DNA from: Microcaldota archaeon
Lineage (GTDB): Archaea > Micrarchaeota > Micrarchaeia > Anstonellales > Anstonellaceae
Assembly (NCBI GenBank): GCA_026413805.1
Contig: JAOAKE010000021.1
Location: 1-13,593 of the forward strand
Length of the DNA stretch: 13,593 bases
Direction of reading: 5' to 3'
Every line of letters begins with the position of its first letter. The stretch's first letter is position 1. Shown piece by piece: positions 6,495 to 12,763 of this stretch. The notes below the pieces were generated by a model. It did not search any database. It was not told where the DNA came from and saw only the letters and a program-made list of their open reading frames with translations. The position numbers and the translations under genes were made by a program.

Positions 6495-6519
6495 TAGGCA
6501 AGGCCAAGGCAGCAGCAAA

Positions 6520-7146
6520 CTAGTCTTCAAACCTTACTGCCTCTGACCTCCAAGGATATTTTGCTGAAACTATCTTTCGGTGCTGGAATAGGAAGCCCTT
6601 TGGCTTTTTCACTACCTCTTTTGAGAATAGGAATTCGTATTTGCCCCCAACTTCTGAATGGTAAGAGAATTTGAGGGAAAGTAGCCCGCTCTTCTCCCCA
6701 TCAAGCCCTTCCAGGAGAAAATCAGTTATGTCCAATTTGCGGATTGAAGCTGGGTTGCTTTCCGAGACATCCAAGTGCCTCTCTTCAATCACCTTGCGCT
6801 TGCTTCCAAGCAAAAGGGATATGTGAAGGTCGTAGATTGGGTGCTTCAATGTCTTGTAGGTAAATCGCGCCTGTGAGTTGTCTGGCTCAAGCTCCCAGAC
6901 CAAGATTGGGCGCACTGCAAGCTCCAAGTGTGCAATGTCTTCCTGTTGGCGCGAAATTACGTTGTAGTAGGCATAGTAAAGAAGGGCGAGCGTTGCTATG
7001 GTGGAGAGAGCCTGCACATACACGCGTGCAGCTTCTGCACTCATTCCCTCAAAATAAAAAATCGCCATCACCAATGCAAGAAGGAGAAGGAGAACAAAAA
7101 CTATGATGTATATTGACTTTTCCTTAGCCCAGAGGATAGGGTTCAT
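6520..7146 (-). CDS. Membrane-anchored protein with two N-terminal helices and a soluble domain
   Basis: The 208-aa product has two membrane helices (about 12-33 and 41-63), a short amphipathic linker (NVISRQQEDIAHLEL), and then the segment AVRPILVWELEPDN at 77-90. The rest (about 95-208) is soluble and rich in predicted beta strands. This plan, two helices, a Gln/Glu-rich linker, then 'RP.l....' and a beta domain, recurs in many uncharacterised prokaryotic membrane proteins, but I cannot assign a function. A longer frame begins at 7434, but that extension is antisense to fni; ATG 7146 is preceded at about 25 bases by the TATA-like element TTTTTAAA. It lies between MEMO and fni on the opposite strand and ends 25 bases from the MEMO stop. 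Confidence 0.75.
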   Translation of the reverse strand: MNPILWAKEKSIYIIVFVLLLLLALVMAIFYFEGMSAEAARVYVQALSTIATLALLYYAYYNVISRQQEDIAHLELAVRPILVWELEPDNSQARFTYKTLKHPIYDLHISLLLGSKRKVIEERHLDVSESNPASIRKLDITDFLLEGLDGEKSGLLSLKFSYHSEVGGKYEFLFSKEVVKKPKGFLFQHRKIVSAKYPWRSEAVRFED

Positions 7147-7167
7147 GGTTGGCTTTCTGCAATGGAA

Positions 7168-7175
7168 TTTAAAAA
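7168..7175. promoter_or_regulatory. TATA-like element between divergent genes
   Basis: TTTAAAAA lies about 25 bases before ATG 7146 on the minus strand, fitting a leaderless mRNA for the membrane-anchored protein. It lies about 37 bases before ATG 7208 of fni, which would give fni a leader of about 11 bases. No better element for fni is visible. CAACCA and TGGTTG (7187-7192 and 7198-7203) form a six-base inverted repeat just before the fni start and could be an operator; short repeats of this length also occur by chance. Confidence 0.45.
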
Positions 7176-7207
7176 GTGTGTTTTTCCAACCAGTATTTGG
7201 TTGTTTT

Positions 7208-8239
7208 ATGGACATACGCAACAGGAAAGCCGAACATGTAGAAGCTGCCAAAAGGATGGACGTAGAATACGAAATTTCGGCTGGCTTTGAGGACGTGAGG
7301 TTTATCCACAGCTCTCTGCCTGAGATGGATTTGGAGGAAATTGACCTGCGCTGCTCATTCCTTGGAAAAAACCTTTCGGCTCCGCTTATTGTCTCGGGCA
7401 TGACTGGGGGGTATCCTGGCGCCCAAAAAATCAATTTGTCATTGGCAGAGGCTGCTGAAAAAGAAGGGCTTGCCTTCGGGCTTGGCTCGCAGAGGGCGAT
7501 GCTGGAAAAGCCAGAGCTCGCGCAGACTTACAAGGTCAGAAAGGTGGCCCCTTCCATCCCGATAATTGGAAACATAGGCGCCTGCCAGCTTAAAAATTAC
7601 GGGGTCGAGAAGATACGCGCCATGCTTGAAGAAGTGGAGGCAGATGCGCTTGCCATCCACCTTAATCCCTTGCAGGAAATGGTGCAGCAGGAAGGCGACA
7701 AAAAGTTTTCGGGGATATTGGAACAGATTGGCTTGTTCGTAGATGAGCTTGGGTTGCCAATAATCGCAAAGGAAACAGGGGCAGGGATATCTAAAGAAAT
7801 CGCGCTTGCACTCAAAAAGGCAGGTGTTTGCACAATTGACATTTCAGGTGCTGGCGGGACTTCTTGGAGCAAGGTTGAGTATTTGAGGGGGAAGGCTCGC
7901 CCCACTTTTGAAGACTGGGGCAACCCCACCGTGGAGTGCATTGCTGCCTGCAGCGGGATAATTGAGGTAATCGGCTCAGGAGGGGTAAGGGACGGGCTTG
8001 ATGCTGCCAAATGCATTGCACTTGGCGCATCCTATGCAGCTGCTGCCTTGCCATTCATTCGCGCCAAAGACCCTCTGGCAGAGATGCGGCTTTGGAAAGA
8101 AGAGCTTAAAACCGCCATGCTTTTGAGCGGCTGCAAGAATATAGATAGGCTCAAAAAAGCCAAGCTGGTGATAACAGGGGAAACTGCCGAGGCCTTAAAA
8201 CTCCTTGGGATAGAAACAAGCAGCTACGCAAAAAGATAG
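7208..8239 (+). CDS. fni: Type 2 isopentenyl diphosphate delta-isomerase
   Basis: FMN-, NADPH- and Mg-dependent enzyme that interconverts isopentenyl and dimethylallyl diphosphate, supplying prenyl units for archaeal lipids. The 343-aa length is normal for the family. Signatures in order: RNRKAEH at 4-10 (substrate diphosphate site), APLIVSGMTGG at 58-68 (FMN), GLGSQRAML at 91-99, NIGACQL at 122-128, HLNPLQEMVQQEGD at 151-164 (with the catalytic Gln and the Mg-binding Glu), KETGAGIS at 188-195, SGAGGTSW at 213-220 and GSGGVRDGLDAAKCIALGA at 256-274 (FMN phosphate). The ATG at 7208 begins the family's usual N-terminus; an in-frame ATG at 7103 would add 35 residues lying across the divergent gene's start. 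Its stop directly abuts the stop of the convergent gene at 8240. Confidence 0.96.
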   Translation: MDIRNRKAEHVEAAKRMDVEYEISAGFEDVRFIHSSLPEMDLEEIDLRCSFLGKNLSAPLIVSGMTGGYPGAQKINLSLAEAAEKEGLAFGLGSQRAMLEKPELAQTYKVRKVAPSIPIIGNIGACQLKNYGVEKIRAMLEEVEADALAIHLNPLQEMVQQEGDKKFSGILEQIGLFVDELGLPIIAKETGAGISKEIALALKKAGVCTIDISGAGGTSWSKVEYLRGKARPTFEDWGNPTVECIAACSGIIEVIGSGGVRDGLDAAKCIALGASYAAAALPFIRAKDPLAEMRLWKEELKTAMLLSGCKNIDRLKKAKLVITGETAEALKLLGIETSSYAKR

Positions 8240-8806
8240 CTAACCGTCTTTCATTTCGTTGTATTTCTGGATTACTTCCAGGCTTTTCTTCCTTTCCCTG
8301 TCGTCCAAGCTAATCATGAACCCTATTGCCATAAATGGATTTAGAATAGAAACTGAAAATGCAGCAAAGGCCATGGGAAGCGACAGCTTATTGAATTGCT
8401 TCCTGCAATAATTTACAATTGGGTTTTCCACCAAATCAACCCATTTTCTCTCCAAAACCGGAGAAAAGATTTCAAGGGCGTTTTCATCAACGGGCGCTTT
8501 GTTGTTAACTATTTCTGAGAATTGCTGTGCCTTGGCGAGCTCTTTTTTTTCTGCATCTGGCCCAACAAGGAGGACCATCCTTAAAAACTTGCCATTTAGG
8601 TTTTCGACCTCGTAAAGCCTGGCTCCAAGGCACCCTCCTATCCCTTTTTTTGAGTAATCCGCGGAAGCGCGAGACTGAAAGGCATGTGTGAGAGCGTCAA
8701 GGGCTTTTTCTACCTTTCTGTTGCACACGCCCCTGGCTATGACGCCTTCGGGGCCTATTACTTCAAAACTCATTTTTTTGTTATCTTTGTGGATAGATTT
8801 CAGCAT
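8240..8806 (-). CDS. Hypothetical protein, 188 aa, with one C-terminal membrane helix
   Basis: No family is recognised. Residues 1-140 look soluble, mixed alpha/beta (for example MSFEVIGPEGVIARGV at 12-27 and KFLRMVLLVGPDAEKK at 73-88). Residues 143-166 (LPMAFAAFSVSILNPFMAIGFMIS) form one probable membrane helix, followed by a charged tail DDRERKKSLEVIQKYNE. The protein is thus probably a cytoplasmic domain tethered by a C-terminal hydrophobic hairpin or helix. ATG 8806 is about 24 bases from the TATA-like element near 8826-8833, so a leaderless mRNA is likely; an internal ATG at 8773 is the alternative. It sits on the opposite strand between fni and gltX, where some euryarchaea carry rnj and idsA; it resembles neither. 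Confidence 0.72.
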   Translation of the reverse strand: MLKSIHKDNKKMSFEVIGPEGVIARGVCNRKVEKALDALTHAFQSRASADYSKKGIGGCLGARLYEVENLNGKFLRMVLLVGPDAEKKELAKAQQFSEIVNNKAPVDENALEIFSPVLERKWVDLVENPIVNYCRKQFNKLSLPMAFAAFSVSILNPFMAIGFMISLDDRERKKSLEVIQKYNEMKDG

Positions 8807-8825
8807 ATTCTAAGATATGTGTAAA

Positions 8826-8833
8826 AATATATA
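8826..8833 (-). promoter_or_regulatory. TATA-like element for the 188-aa gene
   Basis: An A/T-only tract, TTTTTATATATTTTTAC on the minus strand (8821-8837), has its TATA core about 24 bases before ATG 8806. For gltX on the plus strand, a separate weaker element TATTAACA at about 8870-8877 is about 25 bases before ATG 8898. Unlike two other divergent pairs in this window, these genes seem to have separate elements within their 91-base gap. Confidence 0.45.
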
Positions 8834-8849
8834 AAAACATGATGTTTTT
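8833..8849. repeat. Perfect 17-base palindrome between divergent promoters
   Basis: AAAAACAT, a single G, then ATGTTTTT: two perfect eight-base arms around one base. It touches the upstream edge of the TATA tract of the 188-aa gene and lies about 20 bases upstream of the possible gltX TATA element. A symmetric site here could be an operator acting on one or both genes. The arms are A/T-rich, so chance is not excluded. Confidence 0.5.
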
Positions 8850-8897
8850 GCGGGATTTTCGCGTTATGCTATTAACACTTATTTGCGCATTTGCCTC

Positions 8898-10604
8898 ATG
8901 GCAGAAGGCCTTGAAGAAATAATCCGCAAGCATACCTTGAAGAATGCCTATGATTACAAGCTGGCAATCCCTGCAAAAATAATCGGCAAGGTGATAGGGG
9001 AGTTTCCTGCTGCCAAAGAAAACATGAAAGAGACGATGAAGCTGATTAACGAAGAGGCCATGCGGGTTAACCGCCTGGCAAGGGAAGAAATAGAAAAAGA
9101 GCTCTCTTTGTTTTCGTTTGCCACGAAAAAAGAAGAAAAGAAGGAAATTGAGCTGCCTGGCGCAGTGCAGGGCAAGGTTGTCACAAGGTTTCCGCCAGAG
9201 CCTTCAGGCTACCCCCATATTGGGCATGCCAAGGCAGCCTGGCTGGACTTTGCAGCAGCCACAAGATATGGGGGAAAAATGCTGCTGCGCTTTGACGACA
9301 CCAACCCCGAAAAAGAAAGGCAGGAATATGTAGACGCGATAAAGGAGGGCCTCCTTTGGCTTGGAATTGACTGGGCAGACGAGACATACACCTCTGACAG
9401 GATGGAGGAGTTTTACGCCTACTGCGACGAGATGTTTGTAAAGTTCAAGGCGTATGTTTGCACCTGCCTGCCCGAAGAGGTAAAAAAAGGGCGGCTGGAA
9501 AAAATAGCCTGCGACTGCTCGGCGCGTGAGCCGCAGGAGAACATGTCTCTTTTTAGGAAAATGCGCGAGGGAAAAATGGAGGAGGGAGAGGCTATCGTGC
9601 GCTTTCGGGGAGACATGAAAAGCGAAAACACTGTCATGCGCGACCCAACTTTATTTCGCATAGTCAAGGCGCCCCACTATCGCCAAGGAGAAAAATACAA
9701 GGTGTGGCCCTCGTATGATTTTGCAGCGCCAATAATGGACTCGCTTGAGGGGGTTACACACGCCATGAGGACAAAGGAGTACGAGCTTCGCAACCCGCTT
9801 TATTTTGCAGTATTGCGCGCCCTGGAATTGCGCGAGCCCAAGCTGATTGAGTTCTCCCGATTGGAAATAAAGGGAGCGCCGATTTCAAAGAGGCTGATTA
9901 CTCCCTTGATTGAGCAGGGGAAGGTAGAAGGCTGGGACGACCCGCGGCTCCCAACTTTAAAGGCGCTAAAAAGAAGGGGCATCCTGCCAGAGGCAATCCG
10001 CGAGTTTGTCTTGTCATTCGGCTTGTCAAAGGTGGAGTCAGAGCCGAACTGGGACAGGCTGCTGGCAGAAAACCGCAAGCTCCTTGATGAGCGGTGCGCA
10101 AGGAGGTTCTTTGTAAAAGAGCCTGTCAGGATAGCTGTCTTGGGAGCGCCGAAAAAGGAGGCGGTGCTTAAGAACCACCCCAACCAGCCCCAGATGGGAG
10201 AGCGAAGGGTAATGACAAATGGCGATTTTTACATTTCAAAAGAGGACTTGGCTTCTATTTCGCTTGGCGAGACCTTCAGGCTCAAGGAGCTTTACAACGT
10301 CACCTTGGTGGAGAGGGAAAATGGAAAGATGAAATTCAGGTATGATGGGGATGCCGGGCTTGCTGCCAAGAAAATACAGTGGGTGGTGCCAGAGGAGGCA
10401 GTGCGCTGCAAGGTAAGGGTGCCAAAGGACCTGCTGGATGAGCAGGGCAATTTCGTGGAGAACAGCATGGGCGAGGACAGCGGGGTTTGCGAGCGCTCCT
10501 GCCTAGAGTTGAGCGAAGGGACAGGCGTGCAGTTTGAAAGATACGGCTACGTCCGATTGGACAAAAAAGAAAGCGGCTTTTTGACTTTCATCTTTTCCTG
10601 CTGA
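8898..10604 (+). CDS. gltX: Glutamyl-tRNA synthetase, archaeal type
   Basis: Class I synthetase that charges tRNA-Glu; in archaea it also makes Glu-tRNA-Gln, which GatDE converts to Gln-tRNA-Gln. The 568-aa length is normal for the archaeal/eukaryotic GlxRS type. The N-terminal helical extension covers about 1-90. The HIGH motif is FPPEPSGYPHIGHAKAA at 98-114, with LRFDDTNPEKE at 130-140. A putative zinc site is C188, C190, C205 and C207. The KMSKS counterpart is ISKR at 329-332, within LEIKGAPISKRL. GWDDPRLPTLKALKRRGI at 345-362 is a strong GluRS/GlnRS marker. The C-terminal beta-barrel anticodon domain covers about 400-568. ATG 8898 is chosen over TTG 8883 because a TATA-like element lies about 25 bases upstream. 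The stop is one base from that of the convergent NYN gene. Confidence 0.95.
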   Translation: MAEGLEEIIRKHTLKNAYDYKLAIPAKIIGKVIGEFPAAKENMKETMKLINEEAMRVNRLAREEIEKELSLFSFATKKEEKKEIELPGAVQGKVVTRFPPEPSGYPHIGHAKAAWLDFAAATRYGGKMLLRFDDTNPEKERQEYVDAIKEGLLWLGIDWADETYTSDRMEEFYAYCDEMFVKFKAYVCTCLPEEVKKGRLEKIACDCSAREPQENMSLFRKMREGKMEEGEAIVRFRGDMKSENTVMRDPTLFRIVKAPHYRQGEKYKVWPSYDFAAPIMDSLEGVTHAMRTKEYELRNPLYFAVLRALELREPKLIEFSRLEIKGAPISKRLITPLIEQGKVEGWDDPRLPTLKALKRRGILPEAIREFVLSFGLSKVESEPNWDRLLAENRKLLDERCARRFFVKEPVRIAVLGAPKKEAVLKNHPNQPQMGERRVMTNGDFYISKEDLASISLGETFRLKELYNVTLVERENGKMKFRYDGDAGLAAKKIQWVVPEEAVRCKVRVPKDLLDEQGNFVENSMGEDSGVCERSCLELSEGTGVQFERYGYVRLDKKESGFLTFIFSC

Positions 10605-10605
10605 C

Positions 10606-11061
10606 TTACCGCTGCTCAGCCATTATTACGAAGTCGGCTGTATTTTTGAGAGCCACTGAGAAACCCGGCTCGCTGCCTATTACTATTGTCTCTTTGCCAA
10701 GCTCCTTTGCCTTCACCAAAACAGGGCGAAAGTCAATGTCGCGCGTCATGAGGGCAATTGCATGAATATGCGGGTTATAAACCTGCGTCATGGCTGCAAC
10801 TGCCATTGTAACATCCACATCGCCAGTGGTGATTACTGGCTCAAAGCCTTGGTTGGTCATTGCCTCAATCAGCTTGTCAGAGGCATATTGGTCAAGGAAT
10901 ATCTTTGACACCTTTATAGTGCCGTATTTTTCCAATGCCTTTCGCACCTGCACCAAGTCCAGCCGAACATCCTTGCGGATGACATTCGGCCCATCTACAA
11001 AAAGGGCAATGTTTTTGGCAGGCTGCTTTTTTTTAAACAAGGCCTTGAATTTCTCAAACAT
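10606..11061 (-). CDS. NYN/PIN-like domain protein (LabA/DUF88 type), putative RNase
   Basis: The 151-aa product is a single NYN domain, a PIN-like fold whose characterised members are metal-dependent RNases. After a basic N-terminal stretch (FKALFKKKQPAK, 5-16), the first strand IALFVDGPNV (18-27) supplies D23 and N26. TTGDVDVTMAVAAM (78-91) supplies D81 and D83, and ALMTRDIDFRPVL (103-115) supplies D108 and D110. KELGKETIVIG (119-129) is the last core strand. The acidic set expected for nuclease activity is thus intact. ATG 11061 is chosen because AAGGTGG lies five bases before it; GTG 11070 would add three residues. That binding site overlaps the tatD stop codon, so the two genes are probably cotranscribed and translationally coupled. 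RNase activity and targets are inferred from family. Confidence 0.87.
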   Translation of the reverse strand: MFEKFKALFKKKQPAKNIALFVDGPNVIRKDVRLDLVQVRKALEKYGTIKVSKIFLDQYASDKLIEAMTNQGFEPVITTGDVDVTMAVAAMTQVYNPHIHAIALMTRDIDFRPVLVKAKELGKETIVIGSEPGFSVALKNTADFVIMAEQR

Positions 11062-11071
11062 CAAAACCACC

Positions 11072-11800
11072 TTATTTTATGCCAAAAAACTCAATTGTAT
11101 TTAGGAGGGTTTGCTTTTGCACTGCCTCTGCAGGCAGCTCCTTTATCTCCGCGATTATTTTTATAGCTTCCAGGGTGTCCTGTGGGGTTTTGCCGATGTA
11201 GGGCGCATCTGATTCGCAAACCAGCTTTTCCAAGGGCAAGTCGCGAATAAACTGCCGCCTTTCCTTGCTGCGAAGCGGAGGGATTGAAATGATGCCCTTG
11301 TGGGAGGCAGCCAGCATGGCAGTTTGCGCCTTTCCAGAAAAGCAGTGCAGCATGTAGCGAAGGTTGAAGTTGCGGAGAATCTCTACGACCTCTTCCTCTG
11401 CGTCGCGCGAGTGTATCACTGCGGGCAGCCCCAGCCGCTCTGCAAGGGCAAGCTGGGAGATAAAGCACTCGTGCTGCAAAAAGCGCTCTTCTTGCGTCTT
11501 TGCCCAGTGGTAGTCCAGCCCTATCTCCCCTATTGCAACCAGCCTGCCAGTGTCTGCAATTTGCGTTGCAATTGCCTCCTCCCACTCCACCAGCTTTATC
11601 TTTATGTCTTGGTGCTTCATTGCTTCCTGCGGGGCTATTCCTGCACAAAGATAGGCATTGGAATGCTGGGCAGCAATTCGCGAGTTTTTCAAGTTGGAGT
11701 CGTGCGAATAGCCTGCGCTGATGTGCAGTATGTATGGCAAAAGCCCGCCAGCTATTGACTCCAAGTGGCAGTGCGCATCAGCAAAAAGATACTCGTTCAT
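11072..11800 (-). CDS. tatD: TatD-family metal-dependent hydrolase, putative DNase
   Basis: A 242-aa amidohydrolase-fold protein of the TatD family; characterised members are 3'-5' exonucleases with a two-metal site. The metal ligands are present: H10 and H12 (ADAHCHLE, 7-14), E92 (AIGEIGLDYHW, 89-99), H130 (AVIHSRDAEE, 127-136), H152 (MLHCFSG, 150-156) and D198 (VCESDAPYIG, 194-203). The usual GIHPHE segment appears as GIAPQEA (54-60), without its histidines; these are not core ligands. ATG 11800 places the HxH motif near the N-terminus as usual for the family. ATG 11830 is in frame and would overlap the upstream gene by 11 bases; neither has a clear ribosome binding site. It lies between a three-helix membrane gene and the NYN gene, probably one operon. 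Confidence 0.88.
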   Translation of the reverse strand: MNEYLFADAHCHLESIAGGLLPYILHISAGYSHDSNLKNSRIAAQHSNAYLCAGIAPQEAMKHQDIKIKLVEWEEAIATQIADTGRLVAIGEIGLDYHWAKTQEERFLQHECFISQLALAERLGLPAVIHSRDAEEEVVEILRNFNLRYMLHCFSGKAQTAMLAASHKGIISIPPLRSKERRQFIRDLPLEKLVCESDAPYIGKTPQDTLEAIKIIAEIKELPAEAVQKQTLLNTIEFFGIK

Positions 11801-11819
11801 CAAAAACGCCCATATTAGC

Positions 11820-12170
11820 TTATTCGACATCGGTTAGGTGCTGCCGGTGCCTGTGCCTAACAAGATGCTCATGGGCAAGCAGGGTGCTGCGCAGGTGCAA
11901 GGTAACTGAGAGGAGCAAGAGAAGGAAGGCAAAGGAAAAGGCCACTGCGATTATTTCTGCCTCTTGGCTGCTGAACATGCTGTAGATTTGCATCGCTTCC
12001 ACTACAAAAAACAAGCCTACCAGCACAATCATGATGTAAATGGTCTTGGAGAATTTTCCTGTCTGGCGGCGCCTTACCATGTCAAAAAGCACTTTGAAAA
12101 GATATGCTGAGACAAGAAGGTTGGCGAACCTAAAGTAAAAAGCCACCAGCGAGACGCCATCTGCTGCCAT
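11820..12170 (-). CDS. Three-helix membrane protein with His-rich tail, unknown function
   Basis: The 116-aa product has three membrane helices (about 8-30, 42-66 and 72-94). A basic loop (DMVRRRQTGKFSK, 30-42) separates the first two, which by the positive-inside rule puts that loop in the cytoplasm. The C-terminal tail HEHLVRHRHRQHLTDVE (100-116) contains five histidines and could bind metal, or may simply be a basic tail. No family is recognised. ATG 12170 is about 28 bases from the TATA element at 12193-12203, which fits a leaderless mRNA. It is the first gene of a likely operon with tatD (19 bases downstream, or overlapping if tatD starts at 11830) and the NYN gene. Confidence 0.76.
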   Translation of the reverse strand: MAADGVSLVAFYFRFANLLVSAYLFKVLFDMVRRRQTGKFSKTIYIMIVLVGLFFVVEAMQIYSMFSSQEAEIIAVAFSFAFLLLLLSVTLHLRSTLLAHEHLVRHRHRQHLTDVE

Positions 12171-12192
12171 GCTAAAAAATCGGTTGTGCCAC

Positions 12193-12203
12193 TTATATTA
12201 TTA
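12193..12203. promoter_or_regulatory. Shared TATA element between divergent starts
   Basis: TTATATTATTA sits in the middle of the 50-base gap between ATG 12170 (minus) and ATG 12221 (plus). Its centre is about 28 bases from the first and 23 from the second. Both mRNAs would be leaderless or nearly so. It is the only TATA-like element in the gap. Confidence 0.55.
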
Positions 12204-12220
12204 TCGGTAGAAAGATGGTC

Positions 12221-12763
12221 ATGAGGCTGTTTGTGGCAATTCTCCTGCCAGAGGCGATTCTTCCTGCAGTTGAAGAAGCCTGCGCCCCGCTGCGCACAGC
12301 AGAGGGCGCCAGGCTGCTGCCAAGGCAAAACTGGCACATAACCTTGAGGTTTATCGGGGAAGTCCCAAACGATAAAGTGGAGAAGGTAAAAACTGCGCTG
12401 GCGGGGGTAAAATTCTTGCCTTTTGGGGTTTCCCTTTTCGGGGCAGGCGCCTTTCCTTCAGCAAAGACTCCTCGCGCAATTTGGATTGGGGGGGAATCTG
12501 AGGGGGCAGAGGAGCTTGCTGCAAAGATAGACTCTGCGCTTTCGTTTCTTTCTCTTCCGAAGGAAAAATTCAAGCTCCATTTGACAGTCGCAAGGTCAAA
12601 AGGCAGGGCGGAGCTCTCTGGATTTTTAAAAACAGGGCAGGTAGGCTCGTTTGAGGTTCGCTCGTTTGCGCTTGTAAAAAGCACGCTCGCCCCAAGCGGG
12701 GCAGCCTACGAAGTTTTAAAGGAGTTTCAGGCTGAAGAGATGGAGGGGAAGGCTGATGGTTGA
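12221..12763 (+). CDS. thpR: RNA 2',3'-cyclic phosphodiesterase (2'-5' RNA ligase family)
   Basis: A 180-aa member of the 2H phosphoesterase superfamily, the usual ThpR length. ThpR hydrolyses RNA 2',3'-cyclic phosphates and was first described as joining tRNA halves through a 2'-5' bond. Both catalytic HxT motifs are intact: WHITLRFIGEV (38-48, H39 and T41) and LHLTVARSKG (119-128, H120 and T122). The family opening MRLFVAILLP and PRAIWIG (84-90) are also present. ATG 12221 is preferred over ATG 12215 because the family opens with MRLFVAI and the spacing from the TATA element is better; the difference is two residues. The stop lies inside the rpe gene, an eight-base overlap, so the genes are probably translated together. 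Confidence 0.92.
   Translation: MRLFVAILLPEAILPAVEEACAPLRTAEGARLLPRQNWHITLRFIGEVPNDKVEKVKTALAGVKFLPFGVSLFGAGAFPSAKTPRAIWIGGESEGAEELAAKIDSALSFLSLPKEKFKLHLTVARSKGRAELSGFLKTGQVGSFEVRSFALVKSTLAPSGAAYEVLKEFQAEEMEGKADG

Noticed and set aside
7147..7434. 96-residue N-terminal extension of the membrane-anchored protein
   Set aside because: The added sequence is antisense to fni and the TATA element lies 25 bases before the internal ATG 7146.
12193..12684. 163-aa open frame on the minus strand within thpR
   Set aside because: Antisense to a gene with both HxT motifs; no independent start signals.
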